Counted from the stretch's first letter, positions 1 to 9,487 are shown. The stretch is 64,000 nucleotides of DNA from Mangrovibacter plantisponsor (GCF_003182475.1 NZ_QGTS01000018.1:1-64000), one strand, 5' to 3'. Numbers and translations: made by a program. Notes: generated by a model not told the origin, from the sequence alone.

Positions 1-110
1 TCGCCCTCGAACTCACTGACAGAGACATGGTCTTTGGTTAACAGATAGTATTCGGTATCGTCTTTTGCTACAGGAAAAGGATTCTGATAGTAGAAAGGTT
101 TGCTCGACAT
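1..110 (-). CDS. Class I fumarase, N-terminal fragment
   Basis: The first 36 codons of a minus-strand gene that runs off the left edge. They begin [20 protein letters not shown] and continue with YYLL and VSVSEFEG, closely matching the start of the oxygen-sensitive [4Fe-4S] fumarases FumA/FumB of E. coli, which interconvert fumarate and malate. The ATG at 108-110 has GAGG upstream. It lies downstream of, and on the same strand as, the dicarboxylate transporter, which suggests the anaerobic FumB role (malate to fumarate for fumarate reduction). FumA and FumB cannot be told apart from so short a piece. Confidence 0.85.
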   Translation of the reverse strand, partial: MSSKPFYYQNPFPVAKDDTEYYLLTKDHVSVSEFEG

Positions 111-234
111 TTTGTTCCTCACTTCATCCGTTATTGTCGCCGTTCTTCCAGTGATACAGCTGTTGGCGACGGTCGTTATTGATGCCTTTGCCTGCAATAT
201 GGCACAGCAAAGGCTGAGGTGTAGATAGTGTAAA

Positions 235-255
235 ACCGGGGCATAGCGCCCCGGT
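235..255 (-). terminator. Intercistronic hairpin between transporter and fumarase
   Basis: Perfect 8-bp stem (ACCGGGGC / GCCCCGGT) with a 5-nt loop just after the transporter stop. On the minus strand it is followed by TTTTA, a weak U-tract. It may terminate part of the transcripts or protect the 3' end, reducing fumarase expression relative to the transporter. Confidence 0.5.
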
Positions 256-260
256 AATCA

Positions 261-1772
261 TCAGAACATCATGGACATCCATGGGTAGCCAATCACAATC
301 AGCGCTACCAGGAACAGGGCACCGAAGATGGTTCCCAGACGCCAGTAGTCTTTGGTCGGCAAATAGCCACTTCCATAGTATATCGGGCTTGGGCCGGTAC
401 CATATGGAGTGATGATACCCATCACACCCAGTGAAGTGACCAGCAACAGGCAGAATACTTGCATGTTCATACCTGGGATAGTGGAGCCGATAGTCAGTAC
501 CGCTGGCAACAACGCGGTGGTGTGCGCAGTGGTGCTGGCAAACAGATAGTGCAGCAGGTAAAACGCCAGCAGCAGTACAATTGTTGCCGTGCCCGGAGAG
601 ATACCGCTCATCAGTGCGCCACCTTCTTTACCCAACCAGCTAATAAAGCCAGTTGAAGAGAGGCCACCCGCCAGCGCTACCAGGGTTGCGAACCACACGA
701 ATGTGTTCCAGGCTGCTTTGTTACCTGTAATATCGCTCCACTCCAGTACACCGGTCCACAGCATCAGTGTAATAACCAGTAACGCAGCCATTGCCGGTTC
801 AATCCAGCTGGCAGCGAAAATCCACATCATCAGTGCACAGCATACGAACACCAGCAACAGAATTTCGTTGCGTGACAACCGCCCCAGTTTAGCCAGTTCT
901 TCACTTGCCCAACGCGGCACTTCGTCGTTGATTTTGACTTCAGGCGGATACAGCCAGTAAGCCAGCAGCGGCATAATGAGAATCAGCAGTACACCCAAAG
1001 GCAGGAACGCCATAAACCAGGTGCCCCAGGAAATAGCGATGCCGACGGTGCTTTTCACCAGCGCCAGAGCCAGCAGGTTCGGTGCCAGTGCAGACAGGAA
1101 CATGGAACTGGTAATACAGGCGGCTGTAATCGCTACCCACATCAGGTACGAACCAATTCTGCGTGCGCTCGGATCATTAGGTTTTGAACCATAAAGCGGA
1201 GGCAGGTTGGCAATGATGGGGTAAATTGTGCCACCACTACGTGCCGTATTCGATGGGGTGAACGGAGCCAGTAACAGGTCCGCCAGGGTAATGGCGTAAC
1301 CCAGAGTCAGGCTGCGACGGCCAAGGTATTTCACCAGAATCAGCGCCAGGCGGCGGCCGAACTGGGTTTTATCATAGCCTGCGGCAAACATGAACGCGCC
1401 GAAGATAAGCCAGACGGTGGAGTTACCGAAACCGCTAACCGCCCATTTAAAGGACGCCGCAGCCATTTTGAACTTCGGTGCGGCCATTTCATCAGGGCTG
1501 AACAGCAACCACTGACTAAACAGCGCGATGACAACGACACCTGTCAGGCCAATCACAGCACCTGGCAGCGGCTCAAAAATCAGGCCGACAATAACACCAA
1601 CAAAAATGGCAAAGAAGTGCCATGCATAGGGTTGTAAACCTTCAGGAGTGGGGACCAGCAGTAGTAACACTGCTACCAGGACTGGCAGGAACATAAACAG
1701 CAGGCGATTTTTTTTACCACCTGGTGCTTTGCTTGCCGGTTTTGTAACCGATGTTTTCGCAGTTTCTTTCAT
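261..1772 (-). CDS. DASS-family dicarboxylate:anion antiporter (CitT/TtdT type)
   Basis: Inner-membrane protein of 503 residues in the divalent anion:Na+ symporter (DASS) family. It has about a dozen hydrophobic segments and resembles E. coli CitT and TtdT along its length, for example LAPFTPSNTARSGGTIYPII near the middle and TPYGTGPSPIYYGSGYLPTKDYWRLG near the end (the two SNT/TGPS substrate motifs). Those proteins exchange citrate or tartrate for succinate. Beside fumarase, a fumarate reductase and DcuSR, the likely job here is C4-dicarboxylate/succinate exchange during fumarate respiration, in the position DcuB holds in E. coli. The N-terminus carries an unusual basic, Thr/Ser-rich extension of about 20 residues. 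Substrate is inferred, not shown. Confidence 0.88.
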   Translation of the reverse strand: MKETAKTSVTKPASKAPGGKKNRLLFMFLPVLVAVLLLLVPTPEGLQPYAWHFFAIFVGVIVGLIFEPLPGAVIGLTGVVVIALFSQWLLFSPDEMAAPKFKMAAASFKWAVSGFGNSTVWLIFGAFMFAAGYDKTQFGRRLALILVKYLGRRSLTLGYAITLADLLLAPFTPSNTARSGGTIYPIIANLPPLYGSKPNDPSARRIGSYLMWVAITAACITSSMFLSALAPNLLALALVKSTVGIAISWGTWFMAFLPLGVLLILIMPLLAYWLYPPEVKINDEVPRWASEELAKLGRLSRNEILLLVFVCCALMMWIFAASWIEPAMAALLVITLMLWTGVLEWSDITGNKAAWNTFVWFATLVALAGGLSSTGFISWLGKEGGALMSGISPGTATIVLLLAFYLLHYLFASTTAHTTALLPAVLTIGSTIPGMNMQVFCLLLVTSLGVMGIITPYGTGPSPIYYGSGYLPTKDYWRLGTIFGALFLVALIVIGYPWMSMMF

Positions 1773-2463
1773 GATGATTTGTCTATAAGTAGTTAAGAAT
1801 CTTGTGGTGCACAGATAAGACAGCTCTGATTTTTTTAGTTACTTAAGTTTTTTTAGTTATTTAATAGTGACATTTTAATCGACCTCTCTTTGGTATTTCC
1901 TACGGAACTGTAGTGAATCTCCTGGCCCGACTAAATGTTTATATAATGCTTTTTTTGTATTTTCCACTGTTGATCAGGATCAATAAATTACAGCGATATT
2001 TTCATTTTTGAATAATAACTTTCAATGTAAATAAAATTCATAAAAATAACCTTTAATATCTTGTGTGAATTATGTGTTTTTTTGTCTCTGGGTAAGGTAA
2101 GTCTTGTCTTTGTATTTTTTTTGCATTTTTTTACGTTAACCAGGTACTGGTAAGAGTTGTTACATGTCTTTACTGGAGCGGATTGTGTGGGGTTTTATTG
2201 AGTTTATTAACACTTTTGATGATAGGTAAATAAAAGGTTAAATAAATTTATTGTTATGTAAAATTATAAATTTGAAATTGCTTTTTAATTAATTGATCTG
2301 GCTTTTACCTGCTCGGTAAATAGTTATTTAACTAATGTTATTACTTTTGAAACTAAAAAAGGATTTATATTAATGGCATGCAATCGGTAACGAATAAAAA
2401 TTAAAAATAAGACGCCGGCAACAGAATTCAATTTTTAAATTTATGATCTTTGGAGCTGCTAAT
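1773..2463. other. AT-rich divergent regulatory region
   Basis: About 690 bp between the divergent transporter and fumarate reductase genes. It is very AT-rich, as expected for an H-NS-silenced or DcuR-bound region. Apart from the FNR box at 1970-1983 I see no convincing gene, CRP site or strong promoter for the reductase. Confidence 0.6.
1943..1983 (-). promoter_or_regulatory. FNR box and probable class II promoter for the transporter operon
   Basis: Positions 1970-1983 read TTGATCAGGATCAA, a perfect match to the FNR consensus TTGAT-N4-ATCAA. On the minus strand a CATTAT -10-like element (1948-1943) starts about 28 bp from the box centre, close to the spacing of class II FNR promoters (box near -41.5). 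This predicts anaerobic activation of the transporter, and probably the fumarase, with a leader of about 160 nt. The box is exact; the promoter is inferred. Confidence 0.75.
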
Positions 2464-5241
2464 ATGAACAGTAACGATAAAGTATTGAGTCCATTTACGT
2501 TACCCAATGGCACTGTATTGAAAAACCGCCTGTTGATGGCACCGATGACAACTTGTACTGGCTTTTATGATGGCACAGTCAATAGCGAACTGGTTGAGTA
2601 CTACCGTGAGCGTGCTGGTGCGATAGGTACAGTTATTGTTGAGTGCTGCTTTATTGATGACCGTGGCCTGGCGTTCCCGGGTGCGATTGGTATTGATAAC
2701 GACAACAAAATCGAAGGCCTGGCAAAAATCGCGGAAGCTATCAAGGCTAAGGGTTCTAAAGCAGTTCTGCAGATTTACCATGGCGGCCGTATGGTTGAGC
2801 CAAAACTGATTGGTGGCCGTGCACCGGTTGGCCCGAGTGCAGTCGCTGCACCTCGTGATGGAGCTGCCACACCAGAAGAACTGACCGCTGAAGAAGTGGA
2901 TGGCATGATCACCAAGTTTGGTGAAGGTGTCCGCCGCGCGATTCAGGCCGGGTTTGATGGCGTGGAAATTCATGGTGCCAACACATACCTGATTCAGCAG
3001 TTTTTCTCTCCGAACTCAAACCTGCGTACAGACAAATGGGGCGGCAACCGTGATAACCGTGCCCGTTTCCCTATGGCTGTTCTGGAAATTACCCACCAGA
3101 TGGCGCAGCAATACGCCGACCCGTCTTTTATTATCGGCTACCGCTTCTCACCTGAAGAACTGGAAGAACCGGGTATCCGCTTTGATGACACCATGTTCCT
3201 GCTGGAAAAACTGGCTGAACGGGGTGTGGATTACCTGCACTTCTCGGTTGGTTACACATTGCGTCCTTCTATTGTTGAAACCACAGACCCCACTCCGCTT
3301 ATCAACAAATACGTTGCTATGCGTTCCGACAAACTGGCACAAGTTCCGGTCATGGGCGTCGGTGGTGTGGTGAATAAAGCTGATGCAGACCTGGCCCTGG
3401 AGCATGGCTATGATCTGGTCGCAATTGGTAAAGCCTGTATCGCGTACCCTGACTGGGCTGATCGCATTGCGAAAGGTGAGAAACTGGAGCTGTTTATCGA
3501 CAGCACCAAACGTGAAGCCTTAACCATCCCGGAACCGTTATGGCGGTTTTCCCTGGTTGACGCCATGATTCGCGATATGAGCATGGCCTCCAAAAAATTC
3601 AAACCGGGCGTTTTCCAGGAAAAAGTGCAGGATGATGCCAATGAATTGCTGATTAATGTCAGCCTGGAAACTGACCGTATTGTTGATATTGCACTGGCTG
3701 ATAACCCGGCACTGGATGTTGAGTTCTCCACCAGTTTCGACATCATCCGCGAGCGTATTCTGGATGCCAACAGCCCGCACGTTGACGCGGTTACCGGTGC
3801 AACCACTCAGAGTGAAGCTGTGAAAAAAGCAGTTTCTAAAGCCATTGCCAAGTCCTGCAAAGCACAGTTGCTGGAAGACGGTGGCGATCTTAACCAACCT
3901 CAGCACTACGATGTTGTGGTGGTAGGTAGTGGTGGTGCAGGTCTGGCGGCGGCCATTCAGGCATGTGATGAAGGTGCCCGTGTTCTGATTGTGGAAAAAA
4001 TGTCCAGTATTGGCGGGAACACCATCAAAGCTTCTGTTGGGATGAACGCGGCCGAAACACGCTACCAGAAATTAAAAGGCATTGAAGACAGCAAGGAGCT
4101 GTTCTACCAGGAAACACTGAAAGGCGGGCACTTTAAAAATAACCCGGTCTTGCTGCGTGAATTTGTGGAACAGGCACCGCAGGCGATTGAATGGCTGGCA
4201 GAGCGTGGTATCGAACTGAGTGATATCACCATTACTGGCGGGATGAGCATTGACCGTACTCACCGCCCGGCTGACGCCTCTGCTGTGGGTGGCTTCTTGA
4301 TCAGCGGTTTAGTGAAAAACGTCAACAAACGCAACATTGATGTCATGCTGGATACTTCGGTAACCCAAATTCGTTACGAAAATGGTGCCGTCGCCGGAGT
4401 TGAGTTGTTGAATGACGAAAATGAATCTCTGGTCATCGATGCAAAAAGCGTTGTTGTGGCAACCGGTGGCTTCAGTGCTAACCGTGACATGGTTGTGAAA
4501 TACCGCCCTGAACTGGATGGCTTTGTGACCACAAACCATAAAGGTGCGACAGGTTCCGGTATTGCTATTCTGGAAGCGATTGGCGCGGCTACTGTGGATA
4601 TGGGCGAAATTCAAATTCACCCAACCGTTGAACAAACCACTTCCTACCTGATTTCTGAATCAATTCGTGGTGGTGGGGCAATTCTGGTAAGCCAGGCTGG
4701 TAACCGTTTCTTCAATGAAATGGAAACCCGCGATAAAGTCTCTGCGCAGATTATCGCATTACCGGAAAAATATGCTTATGTGGTGTTTGATGAACAAGTA
4801 CGCCTGAAAAATAAAGCAGCGGATGAATACATTGCCCGCGGTTTTGTAGAAAGTGCAGATTCTCCGCGTGAGCTGGCCGGTAAACTGGGTATGGATTACC
4901 ATGCTTTCCTCGCCACACTGGAGCGTTACAATGTGTTTGTCGACAAACAGTATGACGAAGATTTTGGCCGCAAAACAGCGATGCGTCACCCACTGAACCA
5001 GGGGCCATTCTATGCGATTCGTATCGCCCCGGGGGTTCACCACACTATGGGTGGTGTGACAATTGATACCGAGACTCAGGTACTGGATGCCAGCAAAGCG
5101 GTACTGAAAGGTGCTTTTGCTGCCGGTGAAGTGGTTGGAGGTATCCATGGTGGTAACCGTATTGGTGGTAATGCGGTTGCGGATATTATCATCTTCGGTA
5201 TTCTGGCAGGCCGTAACGCGGCACACAACGCGTTGCGCTAA
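2464..5241 (+). CDS. Soluble NADH:fumarate reductase, three flavin domains
   Basis: Cytoplasmic fumarate reductase of 925 residues. Residues ~1-365 are an Old Yellow Enzyme-like barrel (HGANTYLIQQFFSPNSNLR), expected to bind FMN and take electrons from NADH. Residues ~380-470 are an FMN_bind domain with the flavinylation motif DAVTGATTQS; Thr447 is the predicted covalent FMN site. The rest is a FAD_binding_2 fumarate reductase domain with GSGGAG (488-493), the catalytic-type Arg756 in ETRD, HHTMGG and Arg899 in GGNRIGGNA. This architecture matches the known Klebsiella pneumoniae enzyme. ATG 2464 is preferred over 2443 because GGAG lies 8 nt upstream. apbE follows after 66 nt, so the enzyme and its flavin transferase are probably co-transcribed. 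It reduces fumarate without quinone, so it disposes of NADH rather than conserving energy. Confidence 0.92.
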   Translation: MNSNDKVLSPFTLPNGTVLKNRLLMAPMTTCTGFYDGTVNSELVEYYRERAGAIGTVIVECCFIDDRGLAFPGAIGIDNDNKIEGLAKIAEAIKAKGSKAVLQIYHGGRMVEPKLIGGRAPVGPSAVAAPRDGAATPEELTAEEVDGMITKFGEGVRRAIQAGFDGVEIHGANTYLIQQFFSPNSNLRTDKWGGNRDNRARFPMAVLEITHQMAQQYADPSFIIGYRFSPEELEEPGIRFDDTMFLLEKLAERGVDYLHFSVGYTLRPSIVETTDPTPLINKYVAMRSDKLAQVPVMGVGGVVNKADADLALEHGYDLVAIGKACIAYPDWADRIAKGEKLELFIDSTKREALTIPEPLWRFSLVDAMIRDMSMASKKFKPGVFQEKVQDDANELLINVSLETDRIVDIALADNPALDVEFSTSFDIIRERILDANSPHVDAVTGATTQSEAVKKAVSKAIAKSCKAQLLEDGGDLNQPQHYDVVVVGSGGAGLAAAIQACDEGARVLIVEKMSSIGGNTIKASVGMNAAETRYQKLKGIEDSKELFYQETLKGGHFKNNPVLLREFVEQAPQAIEWLAERGIELSDITITGGMSIDRTHRPADASAVGGFLISGLVKNVNKRNIDVMLDTSVTQIRYENGAVAGVELLNDENESLVIDAKSVVVATGGFSANRDMVVKYRPELDGFVTTNHKGATGSGIAILEAIGAATVDMGEIQIHPTVEQTTSYLISESIRGGGAILVSQAGNRFFNEMETRDKVSAQIIALPEKYAYVVFDEQVRLKNKAADEYIARGFVESADSPRELAGKLGMDYHAFLATLERYNVFVDKQYDEDFGRKTAMRHPLNQGPFYAIRIAPGVHHTMGGVTIDTETQVLDASKAVLKGAFAAGEVVGGIHGGNRIGGNAVADIIIFGILAGRNAAHNALR

Positions 5242-5307
5242 ACATCACTACGGTGCCTGCTGGCCTGGCAGGCACCGTATTTCTCCCGCAATACTGCAGG
5301 TGATGCC

Positions 5308-6273
5308 ATGCCGCAAGAAGCTCACGTTTATTCTTACTCCGCCGTTCTGATGGGTTCCCCCATCCTGTTAAAACTCTTTCAGCACAATGAACACCTCGCC
5401 CATCAGGTTTTCCGCCTGATTAAACACTACGAAAACCTGCTCACCGTAAACCGTTCACCCTCTGAAGTAATGAACATTAACCATGCTGCCGGCCTGCACC
5501 CGGTGGTGGTTAACCCGGCAGTATATCAGTTGATTAAGTGCGCTAAAGCCGCAAGCCTGCTGCCCAACAGTGCCTTTAATCTTGCCATTGGCCCGCTGGT
5601 TAAATGCTGGAAAATTGGTTTCCAGGGGAGCAGTGTTCCCCCGGCGGGCGAGATTAGCGCGCGCTTAGCCCTAACCAGTCCTCACCAGGTGATACTGGAT
5701 GATGAGCAACACAGTGTGTTCCTGGCTCAGGCTGGCATGGAGCTTGACCTGGGGGCTATCGCGAAAGGGTATATCGCCGACCGGGTCAGGGATTTTCTTC
5801 ACAGCCAGCAGGTTTTTCAGGGGCTGATTAACCTGGGCGGTAATGTTCAGACTCTCGGTGGAGCTTCACAAGTGAGTGGTACGCCCTGGTCAGTCGGCCT
5901 GAAAAAACCGTTTGCCGGGCCGGATGATCTGATTGGCGTGATTGAGGTGGAAGGGAAGTCGGTCGTGACATCCGGTACTTATGAGCGCTGGTTTGAGTTT
6001 GCAGGCAAGCGTTATCACCATATTCTTGACCCGCGCACGGGGTACCCGCTGGATAATGAGCTTCACAGCGTGACTATAGTGTCGCAAGACTCTATTGATG
6101 GCGATATCTGGACCACATTGATGTATGGCATGGGGGTGGATCAGGGGTGTGCCTGCCTGGCGAATAAACCGGGTATTGAAGCGATTTTTGTCACTAAAGA
6201 CTGCAGAGTTGTTCTCTCATCGCAGCAGTTATTTACCTTCACGCTGCAGGATTCATCTTACCAACTGGTGTAA
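5308..6273 (+). CDS. apbE: FAD:protein FMN transferase (ApbE family), cytoplasmic type
   Basis: Attaches FMN from FAD to a threonine in FMN_bind proteins, using Mg2+. The 321-residue protein shows the family blocks MELDLGAIAKGYIADR, INLGGNVQTLGG, SGTYERWFE and HHILDPRTGYP. It starts MPQEAHVYSYSAVLMG with no signal peptide or lipobox, unlike periplasmic ApbE, so it should stay in the cytoplasm with the reductase encoded just upstream. In Klebsiella pneumoniae a cytoplasmic ApbE is known to flavinylate the homologous soluble fumarate reductase. AGGTG precedes the ATG. Confidence 0.93.
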   Translation: MPQEAHVYSYSAVLMGSPILLKLFQHNEHLAHQVFRLIKHYENLLTVNRSPSEVMNINHAAGLHPVVVNPAVYQLIKCAKAASLLPNSAFNLAIGPLVKCWKIGFQGSSVPPAGEISARLALTSPHQVILDDEQHSVFLAQAGMELDLGAIAKGYIADRVRDFLHSQQVFQGLINLGGNVQTLGGASQVSGTPWSVGLKKPFAGPDDLIGVIEVEGKSVVTSGTYERWFEFAGKRYHHILDPRTGYPLDNELHSVTIVSQDSIDGDIWTTLMYGMGVDQGCACLANKPGIEAIFVTKDCRVVLSSQQLFTFTLQDSSYQLV

Positions 6274-6277
6274 TTTC

Positions 6278-6310
6278 CCCGGTGGCGCGCAATAACATGC
6301 GCGCACCGGG
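6278..6310. terminator. Hairpin between convergent apbE and dcuR
   Basis: A GC-rich stem of about 12 bp (CCCGGTG-CGCGC / GCGCGCACCGGG, one bulged G) lies in the 60-bp gap between the two stop codons. There is no clear U-tract on either strand. Its place between convergent genes fits a bidirectional stop. Confidence 0.5.
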
Positions 6311-6333
6311 TAATTGTGCATGAGCCGCTACAG

Positions 6334-7053
6334 TTACTGGCAGTATTGTTTGAGTAATGCGTAATGCTCCGCCTGCAGGCGGTAGCGGTAAACCGGGCGG
6401 CCGGTTACACCATAGTGAATACTGGTAAACAATATTTCGCTTTGCGCCAGCCAGATAAGGTATTTCCGGCACGACACGCGGGAAATATTTACCGCGTTTG
6501 CCAGTTCATCCGTGGAGAACTCACTACCCGGATGGGCGTCAATCCACAGGCAAATGGTACGCAGAGTTTGTGGTGTCAGGCCCTTTGGTAACCGTTTTGA
6601 TTCACTGTTTTGGTGAAGACTACCGCGAATCAGCCGGTCCACATCCGCCTGCTCGTAATATTGCTGGTTATCCATCAAATTTTTCTTTTGACGCCAGCCT
6701 GTCAGTGCTTCTTCAAACCGGGAGAACTGAAAGGGTTTGATCAGATAATCCACTACACCATAATTCAGCGATTTCTTGATATTGTCGGCATCGGCGGCGG
6801 AAGAAATCACAATCACGTCGATGGGGCGTTGTGCCTGGCGCAACACAGGTAACAGATCCAGCCCGTTGTCCTGCTGCATATAAATGTCCAGCAGAATGAG
6901 GTCAATAGGTTGTTGCTTGTTGAGCACCAGTTCACTGGCTTGTTGCAGCGTAGAGGCAGTGGCGCAGCAGGTAAAACCGGGCACCTGGGCAACATAACAG
7001 CGGTTCAGTTCTGCGACCATCGCATCATCATCGACTATCAACACATTGATCAT
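6334..7053 (-). CDS. dcuR: C4-dicarboxylate response regulator DcuR
   Basis: Response regulator of 239 residues, very close to E. coli DcuR along its full length. The receiver domain carries VDDDAM at the acidic pocket and the phosphoacceptor Asp56 in LLLDIYM. The C-terminus is the winged-helix output domain of the CitB/DcuR class (FSTDELANAVNISRVSCRKYL, HYGVTGRPVYRYR). Phosphorylated DcuR activates genes for anaerobic fumarate use. Its ATG overlaps the dcuS stop by 4 nt (ATGA), so the pair is translationally coupled. The neighbouring reductase and transporter are natural targets. Confidence 0.97.
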   Translation of the reverse strand: MINVLIVDDDAMVAELNRCYVAQVPGFTCCATASTLQQASELVLNKQQPIDLILLDIYMQQDNGLDLLPVLRQAQRPIDVIVISSAADADNIKKSLNYGVVDYLIKPFQFSRFEEALTGWRQKKNLMDNQQYYEQADVDRLIRGSLHQNSESKRLPKGLTPQTLRTICLWIDAHPGSEFSTDELANAVNISRVSCRKYLIWLAQSEILFTSIHYGVTGRPVYRYRLQAEHYALLKQYCQ

Positions 7054-8681
7054 GTGCTCATCCTCTTACCATCCCAGGGAAGTTGTACATAAAATTGAGT
7101 GTAAACACCGGGCTCTGATTCAACTGAAATGGAGCCACCGAGGTTTTCTGCTTGTTGCTTCGCGAGGAACAGCCCAACACCGCGTTCACTTCCCTTGGAA
7201 GAGAAACCTTTTTCAAAAATAGCCTGAACATTTTCGGGGGCAATACCCGGGCCATCATCACTTACTTCACATGAGAGCCAGCCTTCCTGGTAGTGCAGTA
7301 ACACACTGACTTCCCCTTCAGGTTGCCCCTGAAGTGCATCCAGGGCATTTTCAATCAGGTTCCCCAAAACAGTGATTAATACCGCGACTTGATCTTCATT
7401 ATCGTTATCCGGCATCAGGCAGTCTTCTGCCAGAGTAAGACGCAGGCCGGCATCATGAGCGCGGTTAATTTTCCCCAACAGAAACCCGACAATGACCGGC
7501 GATTTAATTTTCAACTGCAGGGAGCCAATTTCAGCCTGGTAGTTATTTGCGGTACTGAGAATATAGTCTTCCAGCCGCTCATAACTCTTCATGTGCAGTA
7601 ACCCCAGAATGACATGCAATTTATTCATGAATTCATGGGAGCGTTCTCGCAACGCATCGACATAGTTTACCATGCCGCTCAGGCGCTGCATTAACTGACT
7701 GACCTCGGTTTTATCCCTGAAAGTACAAATTGCGCCAATAATCGTATTGTTACTGCGCACCGGAACGGTATTACTCAGCAGAACCCGGCCATTGAGTGTA
7801 ATTTCCTGGTCCCGGAGCGGTTTACCGGTTCGCAATACTTCCCGTAGCGTGGCAATAAGCGGCTGCGAATCACTGATATGGCCGGGCAAAGGCGCATCTG
7901 CAGTACTGGTGTCACGTAGCAGTTGCCGTGCTGTCTGGTTGATCAAATTAACATGGGCCTGGTCATCAACCGCGATCACCCCTTCTTTAATTGACTGCAA
8001 CATGGCCTGGCGTTGTTCAAACAACGTCGATATCTCATAGGGTTCCAGGCCAAACAAAATGCGTTTCAGCATCCGTACCAGGCACCAAATGCCAATGGCA
8101 CTGATTAAAGCACCGAACAGCACGGTCCAGATAATGCTCCAGCGGCTGTGATTAATTTGTGCTTTTACTTTATCGAGGGAAATACCTATCGCTACCACGC
8201 CAATTTGTTGGTGCTGGCTATCATAGACCGGGGTATATACCCGTACAGCTTCACCCAGTACCCCATGGTTAACTGAGACATTCTCATTACCAACTAACGC
8301 CGTGTTAATGTCACTGCCAATATAGTGGTGGCCAATGGCGTCTTTGTTTGGGTGGGAGTAACGAATACCATCCATATTGGTAATCACAACAAACAACAGG
8401 TCATTACGTTTGCGAATGGCTTCCGCCAGAGGTTGGATTTGCCGGGTTTGTGGCGGTTGTAATAACGCCTGTTGAACTTGTGGTGAATCTGCCAGGGTGC
8501 GGGCGACAGCCATAGCCTTGTCTTCGAGCCCGTCACGCGTGGCATCGCTTATCTGAAAAAAGTAGAGCAGATGAACCACTAACAATAATGGAATAATGAC
8601 GGCGCTCACCATCAAAATGACGGATGTGCTCAGCTTCATTGGCCGCTTGCGAGCCGTCCGGGGTTGCTGCGAGTCGCTCAT
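7050..8681 (-). CDS. dcuS: C4-dicarboxylate sensor kinase DcuS
   Basis: Membrane sensor kinase of 543 residues. Two transmembrane segments (~20-42 and ~181-200) flank a periplasmic PAS domain with fumarate-binding Arg107, His110 and Arg147 at exactly the E. coli positions; E. coli Phe120 is Tyr here. A cytoplasmic PAS domain and a histidine kinase follow, with the phosphorylated His349 in RERSHEFMNKLHV and ATP motifs NLIENALDAL and SDDGPGIAPEN. ATG 8681 is chosen over an in-frame GTG at 8696 because AAGGG lies upstream and the length to the conserved MKLST matches E. coli. DcuS reports external C4-dicarboxylates to DcuR. Confidence 0.96.
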   Translation of the reverse strand: MSDSQQPRTARKRPMKLSTSVILMVSAVIIPLLLVVHLLYFFQISDATRDGLEDKAMAVARTLADSPQVQQALLQPPQTRQIQPLAEAIRKRNDLLFVVITNMDGIRYSHPNKDAIGHHYIGSDINTALVGNENVSVNHGVLGEAVRVYTPVYDSQHQQIGVVAIGISLDKVKAQINHSRWSIIWTVLFGALISAIGIWCLVRMLKRILFGLEPYEISTLFEQRQAMLQSIKEGVIAVDDQAHVNLINQTARQLLRDTSTADAPLPGHISDSQPLIATLREVLRTGKPLRDQEITLNGRVLLSNTVPVRSNNTIIGAICTFRDKTEVSQLMQRLSGMVNYVDALRERSHEFMNKLHVILGLLHMKSYERLEDYILSTANNYQAEIGSLQLKIKSPVIVGFLLGKINRAHDAGLRLTLAEDCLMPDNDNEDQVAVLITVLGNLIENALDALQGQPEGEVSVLLHYQEGWLSCEVSDDGPGIAPENVQAIFEKGFSSKGSERGVGLFLAKQQAENLGGSISVESEPGVYTQFYVQLPWDGKRMST

Positions 8682-9487
8682 AAGCGCCCTTAACACAAAA
8701 AAACATGGGATTATTATCGCCAGGTGGCGTTATTTGTAAATGACTGATGCCGGGTAAAAGCAAGTTTAGTTTGATAAATCAGATATTGCTTTGTGGCAGG
8801 TTAACCTAAAAGCAAAAGTGGTACTTTTTGTAAGTTATAAAACTGCCTTACTGGTTGACAAAGGGTGAGAGTGAGTCAATGCAGGTCAGTTTATTTTAGA
8901 AAGGCAATATTAAAAACTTAATGTGAGTAACCGGATTAATTACTTTGTTAAATATATCTGGATGGCTACGGTTTTCTCGATGAATGTGCATGGTATATTC
9001 TAAATGGAAAAGAACAGACACCAGGTAACGTTGTGTGACGTGGCATGCAAGTGAATTGCATGGCACGTTATTGTGGTCAATAAAACGGCTGTTTTTTTAT
9101 TGAATCATTAAATTTTTCTGGATAATAAGTAAATATCGAGTGTTTTATATTTGTAGCATCATTAATGTTAATTAAGGCATTTTTAATGACGAAAAAGTCT
9201 TCTGAATGTTGCTGTTGTGAATTTTTCCTGTACTATTCTCCTGCCTCTGGTGAGGTATATTAAATTCATAATTATCGGCGTTTTTAATTTAATTGCTTTA
9301 TGTTTTTTTGTGTTCATTTATCAGAATACAGTTTTTTAGCAAACGGTGTTTATTTACAAGGAACGAATGTGCTTGTTTGTTAAGTGGTGCGTTTTTGCAT
9401 GTATTTAACAGGTAAGCCGAGGACGGCAATATGTATGTGCATATTGCTAACAGTAACCCTGTAATGGGAAATAAAAAGGAGTTTTGT
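8682..9487. other. Long AT-rich leader region between dcuS and the chitinase gene
   Basis: About 800 bp with no convincing gene. It is AT-rich and contains a strong imperfect inverted repeat at 9038-9068 and an AT hairpin at 9077-9103. It must contain the promoters of dcuS and the chitinase, and could be an H-NS-silenced region like that before chiA/gsp in E. coli. Confidence 0.5.
9038..9103 (+). repeat. Tandem hairpins upstream of the chitinase gene
   Basis: ACGTGGCATGCAA (9038-9050) and TTGCATGGCACGT (9056-9068) pair at 12 of 13 positions around a 5-nt loop. Just downstream TCAATAAAA (9077-9085) pairs perfectly with TTTTATTGA (9095-9103), including a run of T. This could be an operator or a structured 5' leader with an attenuator-like second hairpin. 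It lies about 390 nt before the chitinase start. Confidence 0.45.

Noticed and set aside
8694-8696. GTG as the start of dcuS
   Set aside because: ATG 8681 has AAGGG upstream and gives the same length to MKLST as E. coli DcuS.
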